Assembly: GCA_030998015.1 (NCBI GenBank)
Contig: JARWMV010000241.1
Location: 930,001 to 994,000, forward strand
Origin: Ceratorhiza oryzae-sativae
Lineage: Eukaryota > Basidiomycota > Agaricomycetes > Cantharellales > Ceratobasidiaceae
Direction: 5' to 3'
DNA length: 64,000 nucleotides
Shown here: positions 13,323-25,725 of the stretch, in pieces
Position numbering within the stretch: the first letter of the stretch is position 1
Layout of the letters: each line of letters begins with the position of its first letter
Translations under genes and position numbers: made by a program
Notes under the pieces: model-generated
Seen by the model: only the letters and a program-made list of their open reading frames with translations
What the model was told of the DNA's origin: nothing
Database searches by the model: none

Positions 13323-13869
13323 ACTCAACTAGGTGGAGTGGTTTGACTCAGTACGCGGGGTTGCCGCATTTTATCTTCGGTGAAAGACTTGTTTTGTTTG
13401 TTTTTACATTTCTGGGATGAAATAAATTGGCTTTTATTTTCGTTGACCTGGGATAGTCCCGAATCCTGATCTGGCATCTTCAGCGCGCTTCTCAGCCCTA
13501 AGAGCGATATTTAGTGATCGTAGAATGCACAACATTAGTGACTTGCTACATTCACTTCTATCGGGGCATCGAACACAATTCACATGCGCATTGAGGCCCT
13601 CGACTCACCCAGCGTACAAGTGTAACGCTAATCCTGCAGCTATTAGGGGACGGCTTTCAGGCGCATATTCAATGGCGTTGATGCGGGCGTCGAATAGATT
13701 GTAGTTACTTTATGCTAAACCAGACCGGAACTTGGTTCAAGATCCTCATGATTGCACCATGTCCAAGATTTCCATAGTTTTACTAACTATTTAACATAAA
13801 AACATACAGGAATACAGTCACAGGCTTTCGAAGGGCAAAACCATCCATAACACTGACCAACTTGGTGTT
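13323..13869. other. Intergenic, convergent 3' ends
   Basis: This lies between the 3' ends of the multicopper oxidase and the receptor-like gene. It holds the 3' untranslated regions, including an AATAAA-like site (GAAATAAATTGG near 13420). No gene seen. Confidence 0.5.
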
Positions 13870-15715
13870 TCATTCGCTTTGGTTCTTGGCCAACCGTGTT
13901 CCCAACGATTCGAGGTACGCCCGACCGGGGCCGTACTCTTCAGAAGGTTCACGTAGGGCTGTCGTTGCCAAATTCCTGGGGTGTAACTGGTTTTCTGAAA
14001 AGTCTGAGAAATTGGGGCGAAGTGCTGAGTTATCTCGAGACACCCGCAGGGGGATCGGTCCCCTACCGCTGGAATGTTCAGGCACGATGCCATCCACGCC
14101 CCGGATTCTGTTATTATCGTCTTCACGTTCAAGATGCACACGAGGGCCGCCAAACCCGGTGTCCTCTATGTTAGAGGCCTGAGATGAACGACGTGTCTGC
14201 ACACCCGGGCCATTTACCGACGATCTCAACCATCGACGACGGCTTTGTTTTGCAGAGACCGCCCCACCCGTACCATCTTCTGTTGCCCCATTCTGGATTT
14301 GCTTCTCTGAAGGAATTTCTGGATTTTGTATGACTCCGCGCGCGCCGAACAATAGAACATTTGCCCGAGTCGTGAGGATGAGGATTACGTTTACAGGCCA
14401 GAAAGGTTGAAAATATATACGACAACTGCTGTAGCCGTAGAGACCGAGTTGGATGGGTTGCCTTTCTCTTTGAATGTGATCCAACGGACGATCGACATTG
14501 GAAGCACGATCATAGTGTATGCGAACGGATACCTGAGTTCGTTGGTGAATGAGTTAACTGGTAATAAAACAGGCTATATGCGCCTACCACAGAAGCTGCT
14601 TAGGGTTAGTGCCGTCGTTTCTACGGGATAAGATTGATTGTGCATCATTGGGGGCAAAAAGTTCCTCGGTCGAAGGACGGGAGGAGCTAGATGGAAGCCA
14701 TTCCCACCTCAAAGATCGCCACCCTCGATCTTCATCCCAGACAATGTTACCGCGAAGGATAAAAAACAAGGGAATATACAGCAAAATGTTGCCAAAACCA
14801 GCAATCCAGAGCCTACAAAATTATGCAGTCGGGTAAATGTGAATGTGTGAAACTTTCACATACCATACGTATTCCCCAGCCAATCGTTCCCCTTTGTATT
14901 TTTGACTAATCCAGCACCCTGCCAACTGTTGGTAAGTACTAACGAGTCTCGAACAGGGGTATAAAAAACGTACAATACGGAGTTGGGGCATAAAATGAAC
15001 CACTGCCATTCTTGGGGTGCGTAGCATACCCCAATGCGGCCCAGAGAACTACAAATAGCCACACTGCCACCGTCACACCACCCCACAAAAGCCGTCGATA
15101 TTTAATCGTTTGACCCCGCACAACACAGATAAAGCTGTAAACCGTAATAGTCAATGTGAAAAGGGCAACCGATGTCTCCCCAAGTATTTGGATGGCTCCT
15201 TGGGCATTACAGTAGCGACCGCAATATGTCTGCCGCTCGCTCGCCCACTTGACGTCGAGGATGGCTCCAAAAGACATCAAAAGATCTGCAATGAGAAGAT
15301 TGAGCTACATAAGGCTGAGTTAATATATCACATGTGACAAAGGTAGCAATACTACCATAAATGCGTCGATGTTTGTCCGGATTAGTCTCCACTCTGAGCC
15401 AGGCGAGTTGCCCAGATTCTCCCAATATTTGTACTGCTTGACATAAGGAGAAAGCAAGAGCTATGGGTATTTAAATGCTCACAGCTACCATCGATAATAA
15501 TATGATCACCGCTATTGCGGAAATAAACCCAGCTTGAGCTGCGAACTGAATCACAATAATAAGCAAGGTACTTCCATTACTCAGTGAAAAACTGTACTTA
15601 CAGATAGTCCAACGACTTGACCAGTGGTTAGCAGTACGGGCTTGCCACAATAATTGACCAGGTCCGCCGGACTGCAGGTAGCATTGACGGAGTGCTGACA
15701 ATCGATCGTGGCCAT
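13870..15715 (-). CDS. Seven-transmembrane Git3/GPCR-like protein
   Basis: A spliced minus-strand gene starting MATIDCQHSVNATC at 15715. Hydrophobic helices include FISAIAVIILLSMVAV, LNLLIADLLMSFGAIL, a Cys-bearing GAIQILGETSVALFTL, LLWGGVTVAVWLFVVLWAAL, LWIAGFGNILLYIPLFFIL, MIVLPMSIVRWI and TAVVVYIFNLSG. The WISQKYKGERLAGEYVW loop matches the family of fungal seven-helix proteins related to the Git3 glucose receptor. A long hydrophilic Ser/Arg-rich cytoplasmic tail follows and ends at 13870. Introns of about 50 nt lie between the helices. The frame slips by one base near 14390-14400, between TM7 (YIFNLSG) and VNVILILTTR; one added base restores it. The role as nutrient or pheromone sensor is inferred from the family; the ligand is unknown. 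Confidence 0.75.
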
Positions 15716-16037
15716 GATGGCGGAGGAGGAGTTGACCCTCCACCAACGGCTTCGCCACTGAAATACCACACATCAAGCGCTCCGCAACAAAAGAACTGTG
15801 CACACTGCAGCATGAATCCCAAGCACGCCCTTGCTGTGTTTTCTGTTTAGGGTATTGGGCTTACGCCTACACCGCATAAACGCAGTTTGCTTCTTGACAC
15901 TCAGGGGTTATTTCCCAGGATCGGCCTCGTTTCGGAAGTAAATTATCGGTCTATATATATTCTCTGGTGAAAAGGACCAGATTACTGTGTCGGTTTTTTT
16001 AATGTGGTTCAACCAAATCGGCGACCATGAAATCATC
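15716..16037. other. Intergenic between receptor-like gene and DcpS
   Basis: This should hold the receptor-like gene's upstream region and the DcpS 3' end. No further gene or repeat seen. Confidence 0.5.
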
Positions 16038-17322
16038 CTAGTCGATCAAGCTCGTTTGTTGAGTAACGAGCGCGTCATGCAATCCGTGCTGCGTCCCAAT
16101 GTTGTATGTCATATTCATCCGAGCAAATGTTCCCCGGTCGTCTGGGAGACCATCATCTTCCAATTCAAGCTGTGTGAGAAGACCGCGATAAGTCGGTGCT
16201 GTATCAGGGGCTATCATCGCATTAACCTACAAGCGAAATCACGTCGTCTAACAAGTGGGCTAGACCAACGTTAGCATTCGATTGGCCAGATAGTTCAAGA
16301 GTAACTATGTGAACGTGGAAATGATCTAAAAGAGTAAATCGATGAAACATATCGACTAGTACTCAGAGATTAACTCACAATAGCTGGGCTGGTAGTGAAT
16401 GAAAAATCGAAGATTCCCGGCCTTGAGTCCATATTTATCCTGAGACACCTTGATGGCTTGCTTCCGGATATTATACAGCATAGGAAGATGTCGTTTCCCT
16501 ATTCATTCGACTGTTAGTATTGAGCCGCAGCCACTCGCTCGACGACCAACGGATGTCTCGGAGACTCTGTATATCTCGGTTATGTACGATTGCCTGGATA
16601 TAGAAAGTTGACATAGTTTTGCCATCCCATTTCAGATCGGGTAAGATAATAAACCCATCGGTCGGCGAAGGATCTTCGTAGAGTATTCTATCTGATTCGG
16701 ATTCGTGCGACAGGATGTTGTAGACCCTAAGTAATATGAGCAACATTTTCAAACAAATGATTCAAAGTAGCGATTGACCATTGGAGTCGGCTAGTCGGAA
16801 AGGCATCGATATACGGCTTGACTACCTCAGCATAAAGTTGAGGCGTTTCTCGTACCATGGTGAAGGTTTGCTTTGTGAACTGTCTAGTGTGAGTGAAGGC
16901 TGGTAACGTTTCATGCGGATTCCTCACTTTTCGTATATGAACTTCCGTTGCGTTTTCAACAACGGTGATTTTCACATCAGCTGGGCGATCGTCCCGAAGC
17001 CAGCCAAGAATCCAATGGTAAATATCGTTTTCGCCGATCGTCTCGAGTTTCCCGAAGACTCCCTGAATGGGACCAATCTCGCTTGAAGAAACAGGGGTTT
17101 TTATCACCTGGACGATTGCGGGAGAACGTTTTGAGGCTTCTTGTTCCCCATCCCTTTCTATTTTGTTGGGGAGTGTGCCTAGTATGGCAATTGAGTGGCT
17201 GAGCGGATCTGTTGATGCCCAGTGAGTATTTGAGCATATTAGATGTGCCGGGACCATAACAAACCTTCGCTGAGAGTCTTCTCCGCAACAAACTGATTTA
17301 AAAGTTGAATATCAACAGGCAT
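16038..17322 (-). CDS. DCS1: Scavenger mRNA decapping enzyme DcpS (m7GpppX diphosphatase)
   Basis: A minus-strand spliced gene from MPVDIQLLNQFVAEK at 17322 to stop TAG at 16038-16040. The N-terminal part has ILGTLPNKIE and YHWILGWLRDD, the fold-specific segment of DcpS. The C-terminal part has the histidine-triad motif HFHVHIV preceded by a helix with RHLPMLYNIRKQAI. The middle His of the triad is the nucleophile that attacks the cap analogue. A final exon reads YNIGTQHGLHDALV, as in other DcpS proteins. Introns include about 17215-17263, 16725-16780, 16497-16550, 16328-16380 and 16161-16221, all in phase. The enzyme hydrolyses the cap left after 3'-5' mRNA decay. The divergent DUF4112 gene starts 185 bp away. 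Confidence 0.9.
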
Positions 17323-17348
17323 AGTTGTGGCGCAATCGAGAGGTGAGG

Positions 17349-17375
17349 AATTTAGATTAGATTAGATTAGATTCG
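17349..17375. repeat. Pentanucleotide microsatellite (TTAGA)n
   Basis: About four to five copies of TTAGA in tandem lie in the 185 bp shared upstream region between DcpS and the DUF4112 gene. Confidence 0.85.
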
Positions 17376-17506
17376 GGATAAGCGCGGGAGGGGTAAAGTA
17401 ATCTCGGGGCTGGTGACATCATCAGCTGGGCCCCACCAGAGTCACATTGAAAGCTAGCCCTGGATACCACGACCAACACAAACTCATACTCAACCCACGA
17501 TCTACT

Positions 17507-18470
17507 ATGCAAGCCCTATTTCAGCTCATGCGCTACTTCACAGGACGAGCCTCGAATTCCGGAACACGTCGAGGAAATCTGGGCGAATATGCTTCCTCCT
17601 GGGGACCGTTCCGCCCCACTTATTACACGTTTTCGTTCCATAAGCCGCCAGGAAATGCAGAGGCTCAAAAGTATGTAACAGCTTAATTATAGCCAAATGT
17701 ATGGCTGATTAGCTGGACGTTGCTTAGGCTGTACAATCATATTCGGACTGTTGCATGGTGAGTAGGTGCATATGGGGGTTCGTGTAAATAGTGCTAAAGT
17801 CTACTTTTCCCAGGTGGCTTGACGCACTGCCCTTCTTAAATAACGCAGGTCTGCCCTTCAAGGTCTGCCCTATCATCTCGGTAGAGGAAGGTAGCTGATG
17901 GCAGTACAGGTTGGCGTTGATGATATTATTAGCGCGTTTCCAGTTTGGGGCGACTTTGCTGGTGCACTTCTCTCTGTGTATCAGGTATTTCTAAGTTGGA
18001 TTTTTGGGGTCCCAACACCAATCCTTATTCGCTATGGTAAGCGATTTTTTTTAGTGCATTGGATACCTTGTTCGCTCAGCTATGTGCAGATGATTAATGT
18101 GGTGGTGGACATGTTCTTGGGTATTATCCCGATTCTCGGTGGTAAGAACAGACACTACGTTCACAGCCATTTCACTAACATCGCTCACTAGACGCACTTG
18201 ACGTACTATTCAAAGCTAATCTGAGGAACCTTGACCTCTTGGAAGACTGGCTACTGAAAGATGCACCTTACAATATTGCGTTGATGCCGAAGAAGGAGTT
18301 CTTACCTCGGAAGACGGCAGCAGGAGTTCCTAATAATGATGGTCGTGATAAGTGTTCGCCAGTTCTCTCAACGATCAGGCAATTTTCATTCACTAACCTT
18401 AGTAACAGATCGTAATAGGACAAAGACTACGCGGATGGATGACACATTTGCTCCGCCGGACCTTGATTAG
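17507..18470 (+). CDS. DUF4112 family membrane protein
   Basis: The gene starts MQALFQLMRYFTGR at 17507; an in-frame ATG at 17447 is an alternative. Exons join to give AWWLDALPFLNNAGLPF, then VGVDDIISAFPVWGDFAGALLSVY, then INVVVDMFLGIIPILGDALDVLFKANLRN. The LD-x-x-x-x-I-P pattern, the V-G-x-D segment and the PILGDALD...KANLRN signature are those of DUF4112. Two or three hydrophobic helices imply a membrane protein. The tail is charged and ends MDDTFAPPDLD, stop TAG at 18468-18470. The molecular function of the family is unknown. Confidence 0.88.
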
Positions 18471-19112
18471 TTTAAGCGGACATTAGTTCTCAAACGTAGT
18501 TTACACTACAATTTTTCATAAAAACAGTTTGTAACAAGATACTTAATCAAAGGGCAACCCTTCCTGCAGCGAGTTGGCCACATAACATGGGTGCATCTCA
18601 TGTGGACTATCGCTGGTGATTTCTCATTTTCAAACATTAAGGCGCCGCTTTCACTGCACGCTCTTATATATAAATGGTTCTGGTTGTCTTTACTGCTTGG
18701 CTGCATTCCATTTAGTGGTTTGGGAGTTGAATAAAGCTGAAGAACATAGGCATACGAACGAATGAACCCTGAGGTCAAACGACTTAGAACTCTCCCGAAC
18801 ACCAGCTGCGGAGGTGTGCTAAGGAGGAATGTGTAGAGTGATAAGGGCTCATTTTATGACTTGATTAGAAGAATTCTGATATTCTCTCTTAATATTTTGC
18901 CTCGTAGCATCTATCTGCAACATTCACACAATGTTCGCCGCCGTATCTTGCTCGACATTAACAGAGCTGCCCCGCCTCAACAACATTTGTATGAGGTGCT
19001 GATTCTGATAAGCATTGATGTGGTCGCCGACCTGGGGAGCACGTATGTCGTATTTGTGGTGCAGAGCCAATCTCTTCAACATTACAACATAAATCAGCGC
19101 ATATACCCACCG
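18471..19112. other. Intergenic, convergent 3' ends
   Basis: AT-rich sequence between the DUF4112 gene and tRNase Z. Short ORFs on both strands lack splice support or motifs. No gene seen. Confidence 0.5.
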
Positions 19113-22100
19113 CTATTCCATTATTTCATCATCATCGTCATTCCCGTTTGCTTCAAAAATACGCTCTAATGCTTCGATATAACATCCAAACTTCCATATT
19201 TCGGAAGTTCTAACGGTCAGATAGTCGAATGCCAGCGCGGTTGCTGTCAGATTGGACTTGACTACTGGCATTTTGGGATACCGTTGTGAAAAGTGTGTGA
19301 GCAACAGGTGTTTGGCGTTCATCCTGGGAGATATAATTATGGGTTCAACATAAAGTAGAGTGTCAAACACGGTTTCAACGCGGCTTACCGTTTTCCAACG
19401 TCGATGGCTTGTCCGATGGTGCTGTGGCCCTTCTCTTGTGCTTTCTCTATTTCTTCGTCTGCCATCGAAGCTTCGTGAATGAGGAGCGAGACATCCTTCC
19501 CAGCTTCAACTAGATTATCGCATGGCATAGTATCTCCGGAATATCTGTGCGGAGGTGATGAGCCCTGAGCCGTCCTACGCCTACGTAGACTTACGCAAAG
19601 CTCCATCCAGATTCGTGGCGAGCAACCAAACCAAAGCACGCAGGTGTGCGATGCCGCACCGTGACCGCCTCCATTGAAGTGAATCCAAGAAGACCATTCA
19701 GCTCGTCCAGCTTCGTTGATCTGGGCCTGTGAATGTCCGTTTTAGACCCCGGTGGTGGTGGGTAAGATGCACATGTTAAATCTCACCCTGATTCTTCACG
19801 CGAGTGGCGCTTGCTTTGTTTCTCCGCTTCCTGAATCTGCACTATTTTTACCCGTTCTCTGTATCCAGCCCGAGGTCCTCCAGATCGTGGTATTCTCTGA
19901 CGCAACGTTCGGTAATGTGATTAAGCACGAGGTAAAGAGGATATTGAGGAGAAGGCGTTAACTTAACGGTCGTCTCAGTTTGAAGCTATTTGAGGTGTAA
20001 TCAATCGACTCACCAAGCGTCGCTGGGTTAGCAATTTTGCTAGCCCCATGTGGTGATCACCATGTATGTGAGAGATGAATATACAGCGAATGTCGGCCAA
20101 CACTGATTTTGCGTTTTCTGCCGAGCCGTCGTCCACCCCAAATCGACGGCAAAGCTGCCCCCAAGTATTCTCGCCACAATCGAGCATGACGGAGCCATAT
20201 TCGGGCATCTGAATAATGGTCGATATCACTGTACTGGTAAGCTCGAGGATACGTTTGCAACGGTGGTCTCACCATTTCGGTATTTAGAGGGCAGCGCGCT
20301 GCCAGTTCCGAGTGTTGTAATCCGGAAATCACCTCCTTGCGTTGGGGTTGCGCCTCTGGAGGTTTTGAGTTTTGAGACCTCTTCTCTCGCCTTGATGAAG
20401 GCGTTTCGTTGGTCTTCGGTTGTCAACAAGCTCTGGCCTTTTTGGTGCATCGATAACGCATTTTGGTATAGGCCGGGATGTTTACCCGGGGCGGGCTTGA
20501 GAACTGGAGATTTTGGGGGTGACATCTCGGTGACATTGTTTGCGACCAAAAGATGTACGTTTTCCGGAAGACCCGCAACTAGCGAAGAAAAAATATCGAA
20601 GAGTGTTTGCTCAATCGGAGGATGTAAACCTACCTTGTGATAGCTGGCGCTTTGGCTGGCACTCTTGGGGGGAAAAGAACATATCGCTGTCCAATTCGGA
20701 GAGTGTCAGAGAGAGGTACGCGCTAGATTCGAATGTCACTGGGTTGGATGAAAAGTGTTCTCCGGCTATTTGGTGCTGGTAGAAATGTAGCCTTAGTTCC
20801 AGTTTGAGCGATCGAGAATTATGCTCACACTACATCCTGGATTTGCAATCCCTTTGGCCCAAAGCTTGTATTGCGGATTGTCAAGTACTCCCGGCCCAAC
20901 GCGATGTAGGACAGATCCAAGCACGAATGGATTCTCATCCCCTACGGTTTCTATGGCCTTCAAATCGGGTAGGACTGGAATATAGTCCAAACTAGGACAG
21001 TCGACTACTAGTAACCCCTTCGTGGCGTCAATGGGTACGAATAGGCAACAAGGAAGTATAATGGCGTACCGTAGGCGGCTCGCTTTGCCCCATGCACATG
21101 CTCGGCGTAACAATACTTTCCACTCCATTGATTGTGACTGTGACCGACTCTCCTTTTGTAAGTTTCCCTCGGTCTCGTTTGGATACACCCAAGGCGTCTG
21201 CGGTGACAGGATCAAATTTGCCTCGTATTTCTGGGCCTAGAACTAGATACGCGACGGAGATCGAGCTTGGACCTTCGTATTTTGGTAGAGGTTGCTGGGA
21301 TCTGCGGGCGCGCGGGCCCTTGGGCTGGCCTCCTTCTGGGCCGGCAGGCTGGTTTGGTGAACCCGGCTCCGGGAATCCAGGAAACATGTCGCGGATAATA
21401 ATGTCTCTCCATTCCTTTGCTTGTTGTGCGTTAAGAGAAGCAGTGTCAAATGAAGGGTGTTGCCAATTGAACGAAGGCCTTTGGGGCGACGTCGAAGCTC
21501 TTTCTGCGGCAAGGCTAGGGCTACCCCGGGCTATACGCTTGGGAGAGCTTGATTGGAGACCTGAAGTCGATGATCTTCGTTTCGATGGCACAGCTGTCGG
21601 CTCCTCTAAATCGGGTGCAGGGGGGGTTGGCACCATTGGAAAGGCAAACACACGGATGAATTCATCCTCGAAAATCTTCTCAAACGATCCAGTGTCGGGT
21701 GTCTCTACGGAGTTTACAAACATAGGATCGCTAGCAAAAATCAGATTGAATCAACAGAAACATCGATGATCCTACCGAAAAGTATAAGGTCGCATCGTAG
21801 CAATGAAATGATTTAAGCCTGGTGGCCCAAACACTTCTACTTTCTTGACTCCACTATCCGCCAGGCTCATTAGCATACCTGCGCGTAAATTAGACAATTT
21901 TGCATAATGAAACTCAATGTCCAGCTCACCCGCTAGTCCCCCCGACCTAGACACCTTGGTTTGTGTCAGAAAGATAGCCTTTGACTTCTTGATCCCATAC
22001 TTTTGCTGTATAAATGCCCGAGTGGTCCCCTCCCCACAGTTGAAGAGATAATGAGCAGTATCAAAGTGTACGGAGACGCATGGCTCAGTGTCCGCAGTTA

Positions 22101-22167
22101 AGCCTGCAACGACGCGAGTATGCCATCTCATATTCGAGCTGCCCTGCTGACGCTTTTTGGTAGACAT
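19113..22167 (-). CDS. TRZ1: Long-form tRNase Z (3' tRNA processing endonuclease)
   Basis: A minus-strand gene of about 880 residues. The N-terminal half holds the degenerate metallo-beta-lactamase domain ([28 protein letters not shown]). The C-terminal half holds the active one: [28 protein letters not shown], the zinc motif [22 protein letters not shown] sequence, [19 protein letters not shown] and [15 protein letters not shown]. It removes the 3' trailer from tRNA precursors in nucleus and mitochondria. ATG at 22167 gives the conserved start MSTKKRQQ. The same frame extends upstream without a stop to an ATG at 22314, adding a basic hydrophobic leader like a mitochondrial presequence. One frame break at the CCC of 19851-19853, just after LDTENG, is healed by one added base. 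The stop at 19113 follows an Asp/Glu tail. Confidence 0.92.
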
Positions 22168-22314
22168 GTCTTCTAATTGTTGAACAGTATTTAAATTTCT
22201 TTTTCCGGGGACATTCCTTAGAAAGCAATTGTACCAGGGGGGCAGAAGAGCAGCGAGAAAATTAGACGAGGGGTGCAAATGAGCCCTAGCGAGGAGAGCC
22301 AGCGTTACTTGCAA

Positions 22315-23514
22315 TATATAGACAAGGCTTCAAGTGAGTCAGAAATGAACGAACGAACGATGCGCCCAATGACTCGACCTGAGCTCTGTCAGTCTCACAA
22401 GTATTGTATAGTACGGTTGGCTTTGGCACAAGTTTCCAGTAAGGCACAGTCGAGCAATTGCAGGGCTCAACGAGATGGTGGTGAAATGCAGAGTTTTCTG
22501 GAGCACGAAGCGCCCGGCCATATTGGCAATTGGTGGTATTGTTAGTCAGACGAGTTGTTTGCAACAACCACATCATCATGAGCTCTGCAAACGTCAATCG
22601 ATATTCATGATCGAGACATTGCATTCATGCTGTCTGATATTATCCCCAGTTATCTTTGTGGATGCTGCTCATTAGTCTCTAGCCATAGCGCACGACAAAT
22701 GGCGACCTTACACGTCGGTCCTACATCGGCTTCAAACCATGCCTGTCGCAACCCGGTACGCTCCCAACGCTGATTCGGCTTCTTTGATTTGCCTCCGGGG
22801 CAAGTACATTGATTATATATATAACTGCTGGAATTGATATTGCAAAGCCATCACATGGATGTGGAAGCTTTTGGTCGGAGTAAAGGGCGATCTAGATCCG
22901 TGGCAATTCCTCCGCTCGAACTTTGGCCTTGAGCACGCAGCCGGGTCATGTTTCGCGGAATGCTTGAAGATATGTCGCCCATCCTCGCTGCTGTTGGATC
23001 ATTGAACATCATGCGACTCTTTTTGCACCGTTACTGCACGCTACGTTGGTTCTCGAGTCTCTGACACCAAGAGAAAGGCGCCGGATGCCAATAGCAAAGC
23101 CAAATCTATAAGTAATCCCCAACGAGTACGTATTGATTGCATGGGGTTTTTTGGCGCTTATGAAATCAAGACCAGCTCGGCATTTGGGATCTCACACATC
23201 ATAGTTGTACGCATACAATTACCAAAAGGCCGGGGCCACGGCGTATAATTTACGGCACAGGCAAGAAACTGCTTAATCAATGCTCGTTTTCAGTTATCTG
23301 CACGATCCGCCAAACCTACTATAGGCCAGACAGCGAGGCGAAGTCTGTTAGTTCAGGATGACTCTGTGTCCGTTCCAACTGGCATCCTGGTGTATGCGCA
23401 CGGGTCGCCCACCCCCTGAAAGAATTTTGCTAAAACCCTATCCTCCACCTTCATGAGAAATCCTGGGGTGGATAGGGGTCGACCAGGAAGCGCCAAAGAG
23501 TCTTATATACCTCG
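22315..23514. other. 1.2 kb stretch without a supported gene
   Basis: Upstream region of tRNase Z and of the unknown gene that follows. Only short unspliced ORFs are found. No RNA gene or repeat seen. Confidence 0.5.
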
Positions 23515-25074
23515 TTGGCTGCCCCTTCGGCCGGGCGTCAACCACCCTCGAAGCTGCCTACCACTTCGTCCTCGTTACCCTCTCTCTATATGTTGTCATC
23601 GCTCTTCTCGCTCTCCACAAGAGCAATGCCCCTTCTTCCCGTCACCGCCCCGCTAATCCCAAGTCGTCCCCCACTCGTCGTTCGTGGTTCCATCGCCATA
23701 TGGAACATCGTGGTGTCACTACTCGCTACCTTTATTGCACTCTTTGCCTCACTCTTCTCGACAGCGGCGGGCTTGTTTGAGTGCCTCTCTGCCTCTGTCA
23801 ATGGTTTCCAAATCGTTCTGTCTTCCAACGTTACTAATCCTAGCCCCAACGGTGTTACCCTGAATCCCCCGAGTCCCCCACTTCCATCCCCGTTCCCTCG
23901 CCGTTTTTAATCCAGCTGATCCTCAATCTCCCCCCATCCTAACCGGGCGCCGCGCTCGTCCCTCCATAGTGCCCACCTATGTGCCTCAACCTCACTCTGA
24001 CATTGGGTCGTCCCAGCAGATTGCCATGGCCCTGCAGATCGTCACCGACGTACTCGTCCGAGGGCAATCCACCACCTCGGCTTTCAAGTGGCTCCTCGCC
24101 GATCGCGTCCCGGTTGGGTATGTCTGGATGCCTGCCTCACTCGCTGCGGTACTCGCTACCAGGAGGCACCTTTGCGACGTCGCGCTGGACAGGGAACAAT
24201 ACGCTCATCTGGTGTGGGGCGATGCGGACCCTGCTCTATATATGAAACCCCCTCCGAGGGTAGAGGTGTCGTTCCCTAGCCCCATCCGGCTAGATATATC
24301 TCCCAACGCTAGCCAAACCGAGATCGACTCAATTAGGGGCTATATCAGACCTCCATTTGATTCGAACGCACATATTCCAGTCAACCTTACTCAAGAACTA
24401 TCGGTCGCCATCGAGTCTCAAACCTCATTGACTCAACCTACCCCTATGGCTCCCACCCATTCCAAGCCCGCTCGCGGGTTTGCCGCTATATGTGGAGTCC
24501 CTGCTGGCGTCTCGCTGGATACTTCTGCGATCAATCAGTCGGAAGAGGATTTTTCGACTGATAGGCCTGCTGTCTCGCCTTTGCCCCTTTTTGAACCCGA
24601 TAACTCCATGGATACCTCTCTGTCCAATGTTTCTATGCTTCCAACGCCTGTCAATTCCAACCATCTCGCTCATGCTTCCCAACTGAATACGCCCGCAGCT
24701 AGGGAGGTGGTGTCTGCACCTGGATCCCCTTTAAGCGAGCTTCCTTGTCTCCCGCTTCTCTATCTGCACTTCTCGATAACTGGAACCCCCTGCGACCTTT
24801 TCCTACGTAAACCAGTCTCCTATACAGGGTGTCACTTGCCCTATCATATCTCACCAGCCTGTGCAGCAGCCTCTAGTTGGGAACTCGCCTAGCATCCATA
24901 GTCTTCCCAATATCACTTCCTCAGTCTCTCTGTTCGCCAACGAGTGGACACCACCCATTGGTTTCAAATACGAGCATCCGAGTCCTCCTGTTGACGGTAC
25001 CCGACCGATTATTCCGCTCAATAACCACAATAGCCTCGGGGTTCGACCTGGAAACGTGGCCCTATTCCTCTAGC
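23515..25074 (+). CDS. Unknown Pro/Ser-rich protein with one long hydrophobic segment, frame interrupted
   Basis: Three consecutive ORF pieces look like one gene. The first (ending 23910) has a hydrophobic stretch, IWNIVVSLLATFIALFASLF, that would form a membrane helix. The second (about 23910-24740) has an ordered part, AFKWLLADRVPVGYVW then LATRRHLCDVALDREQYAHL, followed by a Ser/Pro/Thr-rich region. The third (about 24740-25074) contains LSPASLSALLDNWNPLRPF and FANEWTPPIGFKYEH. The second and third pieces join if one base is added near 24736-24740 and another near 24795-24800. The first junction, near 23905, is not explained by a single missing base. I recognise no family. It may be lineage-specific or the remains of a mobile element. 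Confidence 0.4.
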
Positions 25075-25725
25075 TGTGATCAAGGACACTATATGTACCC
25101 GAGGAGACAGGCTTGCGGACGTAACATCTATGCGTTCTATGAGGCGTTATGGGGTATTCTACGGCTCTCAGCAGGCAGAGGAGAAACTGGCGGCGAAACT
25201 CCGTGGAAGCGTGTCTGCCCGAGCCTTGTATGGATCCCCCTAACTTGCGGCGTTCCAGTTGCCTTCCACAAAGGTTAAGTTGTAAGTTTTTACGTGGGCA
25301 TATTTGACCAAAGTCTTATATCCCGTGCTAGGCTTCTTATTATCCGCTCTATTCCCTCTTATGCCTCCTTTCCTTCCTCCTAATATGTACTTTTGTACTA
25401 ACTGAGCCCGGTACTTTTCAAATCTCTTGATTTCCTTTCTTAATTCTTAATGTGAAAATTTAGCTATAGAATAGACTCATCCTCCTCTATAAAGTGTTCC
25501 CGGTGTGTCAGCCTTTTGAGTGACCGTGCATATACGGTGTGCCATAGTTCGGTTCGGCGCTAGGCGGCCTAGGGTAGGCACAGCCACGTAGCTCGAATTG
25601 CCAACTCCCCAGAATGAAGCGACTTGCCAAGATGTGGGCGACGTCACGGGCTCGCACAGCATATAACCCTCGAGGAACTCTACCGAACTCATAACCCTCT
25701 CCCCCACCAATCCCGCTCCACTCTA
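25075..25725. other. Intergenic
   Basis: Upstream region of the small Gln-rich gene. Contains T-rich stretches at 25270-25450. No gene seen. Confidence 0.45.

Noticed and set aside
20860..20910. A possible frameshift in tRNase Z near YKLWAKG
   Set aside because: The annotated frame passes through the next intron in phase to [15 protein letters not shown], so no correction is needed there.
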